From contig NZ_JAFFZW010000009.1 in assembly GCF_017826695.1 (NCBI RefSeq), forward strand, positions 1 to 64,000: a stretch of 64,000 bases of DNA. Direction: 5' to 3'. Positions within the stretch are counted from its first letter, which is position 1, and each line of letters begins with the position of its first letter. Below the pieces are notes generated by a model that was given only the letters and a program-made list of their open reading frames with translations, did no database searches and was not told where the DNA came from. The position numbers and the translations under genes were made by a program. Source of the stretch: Pseudomonas alliivorans (GTDB taxonomy: Bacteria > Pseudomonadota > Gammaproteobacteria > Pseudomonadales > Pseudomonadaceae). Shown here in pieces: positions 43,791 to 52,847 of this stretch.

Positions 43791-46555
43791 CCGGCGTTGA
43801 AGATTGGCAGCTCGACGCGAAACCGCGCGCCTTCGCCGACGTTGCTGACGCTCAACTGGCCTCCCATCTGATCGACGATGCCATAGCTGACCGACAACCC
43901 CAGCCCGGTGCCGACACCGACGGGCTTGGTGGTGAAGAACGGCTCGAAAATCCGCTCCAGCAAGCGCGGGTCGATACCGCCGCCATTGTCCTGCACGACA
44001 AGCCGGATGATGTTTTCGTCCCGCTCGACCTCGACACTGATCCAGGGCTCGAAATCGCGGTCCTTTTCGCGACGCGAAAGCAGGGCGTCCCGGGCGTTGA
44101 CCATCAGGTTGATGAGCACCTGCTCCAACTGATCGACATGCCCGCGCACCTGCACCGGCGCGCTCATCTCGCCGATGCGCAGTTGCACGCCCTTGCCTCT
44201 CATCCCTTCTGCCAGCATCGACACCGTGCCTTCCACCGCCTGGGCCGGATCGAACAGTTGCTCCTCGATTTCCGAGCGCCGCCCGAATACGCGCATGTGG
44301 TCGACCACCCTAGCGGCGCGCTGCACCTGTGTGTCGATGCGGTTGAGCTTTTCGGTGAGGTACTCGATATCCACGTCACCTCTGCCCAGCCGCTTCAACA
44401 CGTTGATCACCGCCATGCGCATGACATTGAGCGGCTGATTGATCTCGTGGGCCAGCCCGGTCGACATCTCCCCCAGCGTGGCCATCTTGGCGCTCTGATT
44501 CAGTTGCATGCGAGAGCGGCGCACGTCCGTGTTGTCGCGACCCACGGCCTGAATCTCGATCAGCCTGCCCTGCTCATCGAAAACCCCGCGATCCGCCCAG
44601 ATCCACCAGGCGTATTCACGGCCGGGCAATTCAATGCAGATTTCCTCCGTGCTCATCGGTTCTTCAAGCGTGAGCTGGCCGATACGGCGGATGAACGCCT
44701 CACGCTGCTCGTCGGACATCCAGTCGCCCAGATTGATGCCGGTCAGTTGCTCGGGCGTACATTCCATGTAGCTGGCCAACGGTTTGTTACCAAAACTGAG
44801 CACCAGATCCGGCGTGTAGCGGCAGATCATCGCGGGCGAGTCCTCGACCAGAATCCGGTAGCGCTCCTCGCTTTTGCGCACCTGTTCGGCGGCCAGCGTG
44901 GCCTCGGTGACGTCCAGCCACAGCCCGACCGCCTCGACCGGCATGCCGAGGTCGTCACGCAGCAGACGGGCTTCGTCCAGCAGCCAATGGTAGCTGCCGC
45001 CCTTGTCGCGCAATCGATAGCGACGGCTGACGAATCCTTCACGCAACAACTGGCGGCTACGCTCGAACCAGATATCGCGGTCTTCAGGGTGAATGTATTC
45101 GGCGAGCTGGCCCTCGACACACTCGGCCAGCGTCCAGCCCAGCAACGGCGTCAGGCTGTCACTGAAAAAGCTCGGCTCAAGGTTGCCATGGTCATAGCGC
45201 TGCACGTAGATCACGGCGGGTGAACTGGCGATCAGATTATCCAGTCGCTTGTGCGCGGCAGCAGCATCGGTTTCCTGATTCTTGATATCGCTGACATCAA
45301 GCATGAAACCCAGCACACGCTGCACCTGCCCACTGATCAAGGCCTGACCCTGGATCCGGAACCAGAGGGTTTCCTGGGCGGGATCGGCCTGAGCCAGACG
45401 CACGCACAGCAGCATGGGCGTACCTTTGTCACGCAACTGGGTCAGGCGACTGGTCAGTTCCTGACGGTCCGCCGGATGAATCAGTGCCAGCCAATCCTGG
45501 CGCGACAGGCTTTCGACCCGGTCACCCAGACGCAAGCTGCGCGCAAGCTGCGGTGCCAGCAGGATCTCGTCCGTGCCGGGCAGCAATTCCCACCAGCCGG
45601 TACCCAGCAGGTCCTGAAGCACGGCCAGACGTTCGACGTGATGGCGGTTGTGCTGCTCCGACAGCCTGAACAGCACCGGCCCGGCCAAGGCCGAACACAG
45701 GTTCAGCCACTCCCGTTCGCCCAGATCGGGCACCTGCTGTCCTGCATCGTAGAAGCCGAACAACAGCCAGGCCCTGGCCACGCCCTCACGGCTGTGCGGC
45801 ATCAGAAAACCATCGGCGTTGGCGAACGCGCTTTGCAGCGATGTGGACGGCGAGCCCATACCAAAGGACAACTGGTGCGTGACGTTGGCATCAAGGGCGT
45901 CCAGTGCACTGCCCAGACGCTGGCCGGCCTGCCACAACTCCGGCGCTGTGTGGGCGTTGTAGTGGCAATAGACCCGCCAGCCAGCACCGCCGGCTTCCGG
46001 CAGAACCAGGGCCACGCAGGGTATGCGCCAGAGCTGCGCCAGTTCTTCGAGCTGTTCGGTAACGACGGCCTTGAGCCGGTCAACGTGGCACACACGCACA
46101 CGCTCGGCGATCTGCCCGGCCACGCGCAGGCATTGCTGGCGGCTGCGGGCAGCACTGGCCTCTTCCATCAGGTCACTGATGTCCAGCAACTGCAGAAGCC
46201 AGTCCTTGCCGTGCGCCTGAACCCAGCCGCGTGCGTGCAAGGTATGGGCGTCGGCACTCTTGAAGTCCAGGTCGAGCATATGCCCCAGCCATTCCTGCGG
46301 CACACCCTCAATGACCAGCGCGCTGTTGGGCAACAGCAGGCTCATCAGGCGTTGCGACGCAGCCATGGGTGCCGCGATACCCAGCCGCGAAGCCAGATGC
46401 GGGCTGATGCTTTGCACCCGTCCGTCGTCGTCCAGCAACAGGTACAGATCTGCACCGATGGGATCAGGTTCGCTGATCAACGGCATGGGTTGCGGGGCGG
46501 AAGGTGCTTCGGCACGACCCAGCCAGCGACTCAGACGACTTTTCTCAAGGGACAA
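43787..46555 (-). CDS. pprA: PAS-containing sensor histidine kinase PprA
   Basis: A 922-residue kinase without an evident transmembrane segment. Several PAS-type sensor domains fill about residues 35-660 (one begins ADLYLLLDDDGRVQSIS; another has RYRILVEDSPAMICRYTPD). The transmitter follows: H-box HEINQPLNVMRMAVIN, N-box QVLINLMVNARDAL, G1 VQDNGGGIDP and G2 VGTGLGLSVSYG. It has no receiver, so it should phosphorylate the nearby PprB. It begins with TTG inside the TadE-like gene (11-base overlap). PAO1 pairs these genes in control of Flp pilus, cup fimbriae and exopolysaccharide. Confidence 0.82.
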   Translation of the reverse strand: MSLEKSRLSRWLGRAEAPSAPQPMPLISEPDPIGADLYLLLDDDGRVQSISPHLASRLGIAAPMAASQRLMSLLLPNSALVIEGVPQEWLGHMLDLDFKSADAHTLHARGWVQAHGKDWLLQLLDISDLMEEASAARSRQQCLRVAGQIAERVRVCHVDRLKAVVTEQLEELAQLWRIPCVALVLPEAGGAGWRVYCHYNAHTAPELWQAGQRLGSALDALDANVTHQLSFGMGSPSTSLQSAFANADGFLMPHSREGVARAWLLFGFYDAGQQVPDLGEREWLNLCSALAGPVLFRLSEQHNRHHVERLAVLQDLLGTGWWELLPGTDEILLAPQLARSLRLGDRVESLSRQDWLALIHPADRQELTSRLTQLRDKGTPMLLCVRLAQADPAQETLWFRIQGQALISGQVQRVLGFMLDVSDIKNQETDAAAAHKRLDNLIASSPAVIYVQRYDHGNLEPSFFSDSLTPLLGWTLAECVEGQLAEYIHPEDRDIWFERSRQLLREGFVSRRYRLRDKGGSYHWLLDEARLLRDDLGMPVEAVGLWLDVTEATLAAEQVRKSEERYRILVEDSPAMICRYTPDLVLSFGNKPLASYMECTPEQLTGINLGDWMSDEQREAFIRRIGQLTLEEPMSTEEICIELPGREYAWWIWADRGVFDEQGRLIEIQAVGRDNTDVRRSRMQLNQSAKMATLGEMSTGLAHEINQPLNVMRMAVINVLKRLGRGDVDIEYLTEKLNRIDTQVQRAARVVDHMRVFGRRSEIEEQLFDPAQAVEGTVSMLAEGMRGKGVQLRIGEMSAPVQVRGHVDQLEQVLINLMVNARDALLSRREKDRDFEPWISVEVERDENIIRLVVQDNGGGIDPRLLERIFEPFFTTKPVGVGTGLGLSVSYGIVDQMGGQLSVSNVGEGARFRVELPIFNAG

Positions 46556-47000
46556 GTTGCAGGCTCGCTTGGGCAGAGAGGTTAGCGGGCAGGCGGGGTA
46601 TTTCTCCGATACCCGGCAGGGTCAGAAATGGCAGGACCTGCGCCAGTCTGGATTTGGGATAACTGATATTGGTCGTCAGCACACCGGCGGTGTAGGTCAC
46701 CCGCACATTGGCATTGCTGAACCCCAGCGAAGCGGGCATCCATGACAGATGGTTCATGACCGCCGTCTCGGCCTGACTCACAATCAACTGGTTATAATTG
46801 ACGGCCGTTGGACTCAACGCCACGCTGCGACGCACGGCTTCACTGGCAGCCGCATTGAAAGACTGCATCATCAACAGCGGCAGGCTGTAACTTACGACAC
46901 CGTAGAACACGCCGAAAAAGATCACGAACACCACCGCAAACTCGATAGCGGCAGCGCCCCGTTGTCTGCGTGGCGAGGAAAAATGCGGGCTGGCTTTCAT
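46545..47000 (-). CDS. TadE/TadF-like pseudopilin
   Basis: A 151-residue protein of the TadE family. After a basic leader (SSPRRQRGAAAIEFAVVF), the GAAAIEF motif is the prepilin peptidase cleavage context with Glu+5, and one hydrophobic helix follows. The C-terminal part is a periplasmic beta-rich domain. It matches PA4294 of PAO1 by position beside fppA and pprA. It is a likely substrate of FppA, encoded divergently 75 bp away. Its stop overlaps the start of the kinase gene by 11 bases. Confidence 0.83.
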   Translation of the reverse strand: MKASPHFSSPRRQRGAAAIEFAVVFVIFFGVFYGVVSYSLPLLMMQSFNAAASEAVRRSVALSPTAVNYNQLIVSQAETAVMNHLSWMPASLGFSNANVRVTYTAGVLTTNISYPKSRLAQVLPFLTLPGIGEIPRLPANLSAQASLQLVP

Positions 47001-47075
47001 GTCAACGTCTACCCTGACATTTACGACTTCACATCAGCATAGTTTCTTTCAGGAAAACAGGACGCCTTTTACCGA

Positions 47076-47576
47076 ATGGATTTATTTTTTCTGTTTGTAT
47101 GGTTCGGCCTGTGCGCCGAGCAGGATGCGCGGCAACGGAAAATTTCCAACTGGCTGACACTGGGTATGGCAATAATAGCGGCCGGTTATCTCCTGTACAG
47201 CGGCCAGACATGGTTGGGCGCAGCACTTGGCGAAGCTGGCTGGGCGGCCCTGACCGCTCTGGCACTGACCTTACCGGGCTATGCACTGGGCAAGCTGGGG
47301 GCCGGGGATGTCAAACTTCTGACCGCTCTTGCACTGGCCACGGACAGCCTGTACCTGCTGGGCACTTTTATTGGCGCAGGCATTGCAATCGCCCTCTGGA
47401 GTGTGTCGGTCGCTACGTTATGGCCCCTTGCAAACCAGCACTTTACGCGCCGTTATTTGCATCTGGCCCCGCAGACGACAAATAAATATCCCTTCTCCCC
47501 CTTTCTGTTGATCGGACTTCTGTTAACGGTATTAATTATTCGTCTATCAAAGAATGCACTATTGCCATGTACATAA
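47076..47576 (+). CDS. fppA: Flp-type prepilin peptidase (A24 family)
   Basis: A 166-residue membrane aspartic peptidase. The two catalytic Asp are in EQDARQRKISNWL (Asp17 region) and GAGDVKLLTAL, the conserved GxGDxK motif, separated by about 55 residues. There are four to five hydrophobic helices. The short form lacks the N-terminal methylase domain of PilD, as in TadV/CpaA/FppA. It would cleave and mature Flp and TadE/F pseudopilins. It is divergent from the TadE-like gene. No flp prepilin gene is in the window. Confidence 0.87.
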   Translation: MDLFFLFVWFGLCAEQDARQRKISNWLTLGMAIIAAGYLLYSGQTWLGAALGEAGWAALTALALTLPGYALGKLGAGDVKLLTALALATDSLYLLGTFIGAGIAIALWSVSVATLWPLANQHFTRRYLHLAPQTTNKYPFSPFLLIGLLLTVLIIRLSKNALLPCT

Positions 47577-47696
47577 TCACAAAGTACGGCTAGGGTTATT
47601 TGCAGGCGCCCATGAAGACCGAAACATAGCAGCCTGCGCCGCATTTAATTCCGCTGAAAGGATTCAGGCTTCAGTTTCCCACTGTTGCTGACCAGC

Positions 47697-48491
47697 ATGG
47701 AGTTGCACGTGAACACAGACTCGTCGTTGAAGATATTGGTGGTGGATGATCAACCTCTTGTTGTCGAAGAACTGTGTGAGTACCTCGAAAACAGCGGTTA
47801 TCACTGTGTGCCCTGCCTTTCCAGTGCGCAGGCCATGGAGCAGTTCAACCGGGACGACAGTATCGGGATCGTCCTGTGTGACCTGGACATGCCAGGCATG
47901 AACGGCATCGAAATGGTTGAAGCAATGAAGCGTGCGGGCGGCAGGAAACACCTGTTCGAAGCCATCATGCTCACCGGCAAGGCCGAGAAGAAGGACGTCA
48001 TCAAGGCGTTGCGTGCCGGGATCGCGGATTACTATCAAAAACCCGTCAATCTGGAGGAGGTACTCGAAGGCGTGCAGCTTCAGGTCGAGGCATTGGGCGA
48101 GCGCCAGCGAAACCTTCATCAACTGGGGCTGCTCAACGAAAAGCTCCAGTATCTGGCAGCGTCCATTGACGACCTTTACCAGAATCTCGATCAGACCCGG
48201 GCCGGCTCCTCGATTGAAGGAGAGAGAAAGGCTGAAACTGTCGTCGACCACGAGCCGCCGACCCCGGATATAGTTGCCGGGCTGTCGCCCCGCCAGCGCG
48301 ATGTCGCCAGGCTGGTCGGTACGGGCCAGACCAACTACCAGATTGCCTGCGAACTGGGCATCACTGAAAACACTGTAAAACTCTATGTCTCGCAAGTCCT
48401 GCGCCTGACCCGCATGCATAACCGTACGCAACTGGCGCTGGCCCTTTCACCCGGCAATACGAGCGCATGGCAGCGCGCCAGCGTGACCTGA
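47697..48491 (+). CDS. pprB: Two-component response regulator PprB
   Basis: A 264-residue regulator. The receiver (about 12-130) has the acidic pair in LVVDDQ, the phospho-Asp in LCDLDMPGMNG, and Lys in YYQKPVN. A coiled linker (about 135-165) and an acidic spacer lead to a LuxR-type helix-turn-helix (about 200-260: LSPRQRDVARLVGTGQTNYQ, then ELGITENTVKLYVSQVLR). The start is uncertain: ATG 47697, or GTG 47709 with GGAG six bases upstream. It likely answers to the PprA kinase nearby. In PAO1 it controls tad, cupE and bap genes. Confidence 0.85.
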   Translation: MELHVNTDSSLKILVVDDQPLVVEELCEYLENSGYHCVPCLSSAQAMEQFNRDDSIGIVLCDLDMPGMNGIEMVEAMKRAGGRKHLFEAIMLTGKAEKKDVIKALRAGIADYYQKPVNLEEVLEGVQLQVEALGERQRNLHQLGLLNEKLQYLAASIDDLYQNLDQTRAGSSIEGERKAETVVDHEPPTPDIVAGLSPRQRDVARLVGTGQTNYQIACELGITENTVKLYVSQVLRLTRMHNRTQLALALSPGNTSAWQRASVT

Positions 48492-48504
48492 CAGCCGGAT
48501 GACA

Positions 48505-50160
48505 TCAGGCTTCGATTTCAGGAAGCATGACGTGGTACGGCGCGTCCACCAGCGCCGAATGCACCTGATTACGGCCGGCATGCTTGGCGCGATACAGCGC
48601 GCTGTCGGCCTGGGCCGCCAGACTCAGGCTGTCATCATGCACACCGAGCGAAACAACGCCCGCGCTGAACGTGCAGAACAGGTCCGCAGGCTGCGCCGGG
48701 TAGTGGATTTCCGCGAAACGGTGACGGATTTCCTCCAACACCTGGTGAGCGCTCTGGATATCCGTATCCGGCATGACGATGGCAAACTCCTCTCCCCCGT
48801 AACGCCCGATGAAATCGGTCTTGCGCAGGCGTTGCTTGAGAAACAGCGCCAGGCTCTTGATCACCCTGTCACCCATGGGATGTCCGTGGCTGTCGTTGAC
48901 CTTCTTGAAGTGATCGATATCGAGCATCGCGAAGCACAGCGGCTTGCCTTCGCGGCGCGAACGAAAACTGCAGTCCTCCAGCAATTGCAGGATATGCGTG
49001 TGGTTGTAAAGCCCGGTCAGGCTGTCGCGCACCATACGCGCTTTCAGACTGCGGGCCCGAGCGGCGCGGTTGCGCACGGTGGTGATCAGGTGACGCGGCC
49101 TGATCGGCTTGGTCAGGAAATCGTCACCCCCTTCACTCATCGCATCCAGTTGCTTGTCCTGATCATCTTCGGCGGACAGATAAATGATCGGCACGCTGAC
49201 ATAACGGTCATTGTGGCGGATGACCTTGGCCAGTTCCGTGCCCGTGCAGCCGGGCATGTACATGTCGAGAATGATCAGGTCGGGCTGGAAGTCGGCCAGT
49301 TCAGCCATCGCCTGAATGGGGTCCAGCAAGGTGCGCGTGACGATGCCCGCCGCGTTGAGCACACGCTCGGTGTGCGTCGCCTGCGCACGCGAATCATCAA
49401 TGATCAGCACCTTGTAAGGCTCGTACTGCGCCACACAGGTGAGGATTTCGATCTTTTCCAGCAGACTCGAAGCCTCCAGCGCGCCGGTCAGAAACTCCTG
49501 GCCACCGGCACGCACCGCAGCGAGCCGGGTCGGAGTGTCGGTTTCATTGAGACTGAAGAACAGCAGCGGCAGCTTTTGCTCGAGCCCTTCCTGAACCTGA
49601 GACGCCAGCTTCAAGCCCTGACCAAGTCCACTGAAATCGACATCCATGACAATGGCAGCCGGATGGCGGTGGGTCATGGCGGTCTGAAACTCCGACACAC
49701 TGTGCAACGACAGCGCGGACAGGCCGAAGAATTCCAGTTGCTTGGCCAGCCGCTCTGCCCGCTCATGGTCCTGCAGCACCACATAAACCGGTTTGCGCAG
49801 CGGCGGCAGCGCCGTCTGCTCCAGACGATCACCGTGCCGCAGCCCCGTGCGCGACAGGCGCTGCATCAAGCGATTGAGGTCGGTAATGACATTGCTGTTC
49901 AAACGACCCCGATTGGCTTCGACCGCATTCAACGCTTCATTGATATCGCGAGCCAGAGCGATATGCTCGGTCTGCTCGAAACGCTCGGCAAAGCGCAACA
50001 GCCGCAAGGTTGAATCCTTGAGCTCAGCCATGTCACCGGCCGACCACTCGGATTTTTGCAGCCGCTGCCAGGTTTCAAGGATCTGACGTGCCTGATGAAT
50101 GACCCGTTGGGCAAAATGGTGCTTCAAGCGATCACGGCTGGGATCTTCGGGCTCGTTCAT
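48505..50160 (-). CDS. gcbA: Diguanylate cyclase with two receivers, GcbA type
   Basis: A 551-residue cytoplasmic signalling protein. It has an N-terminal helical part (1-115), a receiver lacking the acidic pair (about 123-235), a full second receiver (about 250-370: LIIDDS, ILDMYMPG, TKP) and a C-terminal GGDEF domain (about 380-545). The active site reads GGEEF, and an RxxD I-site (RKTD) lies five residues upstream, so it should make c-di-GMP with product inhibition. The domain plan and position next to DUF2333, NUDIX, SUI1 and speA match PA4843, a GcbA homologue that promotes initial attachment. It is preceded by a perfect palindrome at 50245-50268. Confidence 0.88.
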   Translation of the reverse strand: MNEPEDPSRDRLKHHFAQRVIHQARQILETWQRLQKSEWSAGDMAELKDSTLRLLRFAERFEQTEHIALARDINEALNAVEANRGRLNSNVITDLNRLMQRLSRTGLRHGDRLEQTALPPLRKPVYVVLQDHERAERLAKQLEFFGLSALSLHSVSEFQTAMTHRHPAAIVMDVDFSGLGQGLKLASQVQEGLEQKLPLLFFSLNETDTPTRLAAVRAGGQEFLTGALEASSLLEKIEILTCVAQYEPYKVLIIDDSRAQATHTERVLNAAGIVTRTLLDPIQAMAELADFQPDLIILDMYMPGCTGTELAKVIRHNDRYVSVPIIYLSAEDDQDKQLDAMSEGGDDFLTKPIRPRHLITTVRNRAARARSLKARMVRDSLTGLYNHTHILQLLEDCSFRSRREGKPLCFAMLDIDHFKKVNDSHGHPMGDRVIKSLALFLKQRLRKTDFIGRYGGEEFAIVMPDTDIQSAHQVLEEIRHRFAEIHYPAQPADLFCTFSAGVVSLGVHDDSLSLAAQADSALYRAKHAGRNQVHSALVDAPYHVMLPEIEA

Positions 50161-50563
50161 ATCAAGGCTACTTTGGGTTCGCAGAGCGAAACGGTTGATG
50201 GCGCTATGCTAGCACCTTCGATACGACACCTGAGTGCCGCAAGTCACTTATTTGACAACAAATAAGTGGCGCTATGCCATTACGTATAACTATCCCTGTA
50301 TAGCCAATAGCTATCACTGGTTTTTGCGGCCTGCCCGAGCCTGATATCGGGTCTTGGCGAGCCATGCACCGTTTTTTTGTCAGACAACATGTAATCGCCC
50401 GGATAAGCGCGTTTTCTGTAGCCCGACGGCGATGACATTACCGGGCAATACCAGCGGCACAATCACGAAAATCCGCCTCGAATACGCTCGTTCATTGCAC
50501 CTTGAGGTAAGGTTACGGTCGAACGCCACGTAGCATTCAACTCAAGATCGAAAGGACCCCACC
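50161..50563. other. 403-bp divergent control region between gcbA and the DUF2333 gene
   Basis: It contains the palindrome listed next and the promoters for both sides. AT-rich patches occur at 50280-50310 and 50360-50400. I see no gene; short frames here lack ribosome sites. Confidence 0.5.
50245..50268. promoter_or_regulatory. Perfect 10-bp inverted repeat upstream of gcbA
   Basis: CACTTATTTG (50245-50254) and CAAATAAGTG (50259-50268) flank a 4-base ACAA spacer. The pair can extend to 12 bp with one wobble. It lies 85 bp upstream of the gcbA start. It could be a dimeric regulator site or an RNA hairpin early in the gcbA leader; the sequence does not decide which. Confidence 0.55.
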
Positions 50564-51643
50564 ATGCTGGATTGGAAAAACCGCGCAGGCAGCGCGGGTG
50601 AGCGTACCGCTGATACTGCATCGGTCAAACGACGCGGCTATATGGGCAACCTGTTCTACAGCCGTGCGCTGGGTGCCCTGGTCTTGATTTATCTGCTCGT
50701 CTGCCTGGCGGTCGGCTGGTACTGGAGCAAGGAGCCTGCGCTGTTCCCGGTGCAGCAGAATGCCCAGGCCGCCGCCGAGCGCGAAGGCAAACCGATGGTC
50801 ATCGGCTACACCACGGTCGAAACCCTGAAAAGCGTCGCTCAAACACTGCTGGACAAGCGCGGTGGCTACCTCTCCAACGACCGCATGCCTCCGGGCCTGT
50901 GGCTGGACAATATCCCGAGCTGGGAATACGGCGTGCTGGTGCAGGTACGCGATCTGAGCCGTGCGCTGCGCAAGGACTTTGCCCGCTCCCAGTCGCAATC
51001 GGCTGAAGACGGCGATCTGGCGCGTGCAGAGCCGCTGTTCAACTTCAACAACCGCAGCTGGATATTGCCGTCCAGCGAGTCGCAGTACACCGATGGCATC
51101 AATGCCCTGAGCCGTTATCAGGCGCGTCTGTCCGATCCGAATCAGAAAGGCGCGTTGTTCTACGCCCGTGCCGACAACCTGAACAACTGGCTGGGTGATG
51201 TCGGAACCCGTCTGGGCTCGCTGTCGCAACGCCTGTCGGCCAGTGTGGGCCGGGTCAAGCTCAACAGCACGCTGAAAACCGAGTCCATCGCTTCGGTCAA
51301 ACCGGGTGAAGTACCGCAGGTAGACGAAGAGATCGTCGAAACACCGTGGCTGGAAGTGGACAACGTGTTCTACGAAGCACGCGGTCAGGCTTGGGCACTG
51401 TCGCATCTGTTGCGCGCCATCGAAGTGGACTTTGCCGACGTACTGGCCAAGAAAAACGCCACGGTCAGCGTGCGCCAGATCATTCGCGAACTGGAAGCGT
51501 CGCAGGAGCCGCTGTGGAGCCCGATGATTCTGAACGGCAGTCCGTTCGGCGTGTTCGCCAACCACTCGCTGGTCATGGCCAACTACATTTCGCGGGCCAA
51601 TGCCGCGGTCATTGACCTTCGTCAATTGCTGAACCAGGGTTGA
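50564..51643 (+). CDS. DUF2333-family membrane-anchored protein
   Basis: A 359-residue protein matching PA4842 by neighbourhood. One transmembrane helix (about 37-53: LGALVLIYLLVCLAVGWYW) follows a basic cytoplasmic N-terminus; the remaining 300 residues should be periplasmic. DUF2333 features include LLDKRGGYLSNDRMPPG, WEYGVLVQVRDLSRALR and the C-terminal NHSLVMANYISRANAAVIDLR. AAAGGA precedes the ATG. Its stop overlaps the start of the NUDIX gene by one base. Function is unknown. Confidence 0.85.
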   Translation: MLDWKNRAGSAGERTADTASVKRRGYMGNLFYSRALGALVLIYLLVCLAVGWYWSKEPALFPVQQNAQAAAEREGKPMVIGYTTVETLKSVAQTLLDKRGGYLSNDRMPPGLWLDNIPSWEYGVLVQVRDLSRALRKDFARSQSQSAEDGDLARAEPLFNFNNRSWILPSSESQYTDGINALSRYQARLSDPNQKGALFYARADNLNNWLGDVGTRLGSLSQRLSASVGRVKLNSTLKTESIASVKPGEVPQVDEEIVETPWLEVDNVFYEARGQAWALSHLLRAIEVDFADVLAKKNATVSVRQIIRELEASQEPLWSPMILNGSPFGVFANHSLVMANYISRANAAVIDLRQLLNQG

Positions 51644-52188
51644 TGCCGATCCCTTCGAACGAGGCCGCGCACCGCGCCGCCTCGGACGCCGAGCAGATTG
51701 CCTGGGTCGACGAGCACGACGCGCTGTTGGGCGCACGCCCGCGGGCCGAACTGCGCGAGCAGGGTCTGATCGGCCGGGGCACGTACATTCTGCTGTTCAA
51801 CTCGGCGGGCGAGTTGTGCGTACACCGTCGCACGCTGAGCAAGGCTATTTATCCCGGTTACTGGGACGTGGCAGCAGGCGGCATGGTGCAGGCGCATGAA
51901 AGCTACGCCGAATCCGCCGCTCGTGAGCTGGAAGAAGAACTGGGTGTGCACGATGTCGCGCTGCAGGCCCATGAACGGTTTTTCTTCGACCAGCCGGCCA
52001 ACCGGATCTGGTGCGCGGTCTTTTCCGCCGTCTGGGACGGCGCCTTGAAACTGCAGCCGGAGGAAGTCATGGAAGCGCGCTTCATGTCCGTCCCAGAGGT
52101 GTTGCGTCAGGCTCAGGAAAAACTGTATTGCCCCGACTCGCTGGCCGCCTTGAAACGCTACCTGAAGCAGGTCGCAAATGTTCAGTAA
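51643..52188 (+). CDS. NUDIX hydrolase
   Basis: A 181-residue NUDIX enzyme. The complete Nudix box lies at about residues 75-100: GG at its start, GMVQAHESYAESAARELEEE as the core, and LGV at its end, fitting GX5EX7REUXEEXGU. The preamble WVDEHDALLGARPRAELRE and the stretch HRRTLSKAIYPGYWDVAAGG resemble isopentenyl-diphosphate isomerase-like NUDIX proteins such as E. coli YfcD. The substrate is unknown. It is translationally coupled to the DUF2333 gene (TGATG). Confidence 0.9.
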   Translation: MPIPSNEAAHRAASDAEQIAWVDEHDALLGARPRAELREQGLIGRGTYILLFNSAGELCVHRRTLSKAIYPGYWDVAAGGMVQAHESYAESAARELEEELGVHDVALQAHERFFFDQPANRIWCAVFSAVWDGALKLQPEEVMEARFMSVPEVLRQAQEKLYCPDSLAALKRYLKQVANVQ

Positions 52189-52361
52189 ATTGGCGCATCC
52201 AACCCCTTAGCAACTGGCTGTTTTGCCGTTACACTGCGCGACCTTTTCAAACTGGACCGGCCTTGTCGGTCCAATAGCGCTGCCCCTGCCAGAGTGGGGC
52301 TTCGCGGTCGATGGCTCCAGCGAGCCCGACCCATCGTCAGTCCTCAACAAGAGGATTTCCC

Positions 52362-52733
52362 GTGGCTAAAAAAGCCGCTTCCCTCGCCGCCCTGGGTGGC
52401 CTGGTATTTTCAACCGACGCCGGGCGTCACTGCCCCGACTGTCGCCAACCTGTTGACGACTGCACCTGCAAACAGACCGCCATTCCCGACGGGGACGGCA
52501 TTGCCCGCGTTCGTCGCGAGAGCAAAGGTCGCGGGGGCAAAACGGTCACCACCATTACCGGCGTACCGCTGGCTGAAGACGCGCTCAAGGACCTGGCAAA
52601 GGCCTTGAAGCAGCGTTGCGGCACAGGGGGATCGCTCAAGGATGGAGTGATCGAGATTCAGGGCGATCACGTCGAACTGCTGCTGGCCGAATTGACCAAA
52701 AAAGGCTTCAAGGCGAAAAAGTCGGGCGGTTGA
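52362..52733 (+). CDS. yciH: SUI1/eIF1-like translation factor YciH
   Basis: A 123-residue protein. The C-terminal SUI1 domain contains GGKTVTTITGVPL and a helix-strand ending GDHVELLLAELTKKGF. The N-terminal part carries a zinc-ribbon-like HCPDCRQPVDDCTC, which eukaryotic eIF1 lacks. YciH in E. coli influences initiation fidelity and represses translation under stress. The GTG start at 52362 is supported by GAGGA six bases upstream; an upstream ATG frame has no support. It lies between the NUDIX gene and speA, as in PAO1. Confidence 0.9.
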   Translation: MAKKAASLAALGGLVFSTDAGRHCPDCRQPVDDCTCKQTAIPDGDGIARVRRESKGRGGKTVTTITGVPLAEDALKDLAKALKQRCGTGGSLKDGVIEIQGDHVELLLAELTKKGFKAKKSGG

Positions 52734-52847
52734 CCGAACCCGTCAGCCTGCGAACGGCTGACCGGAACAAATACCGTCATTTCCACTCTTTACACTGCGC
52801 CCAGCCGGCTATGAGCTGGCGCTACGACTTCTTTATAGGGGACTTCG

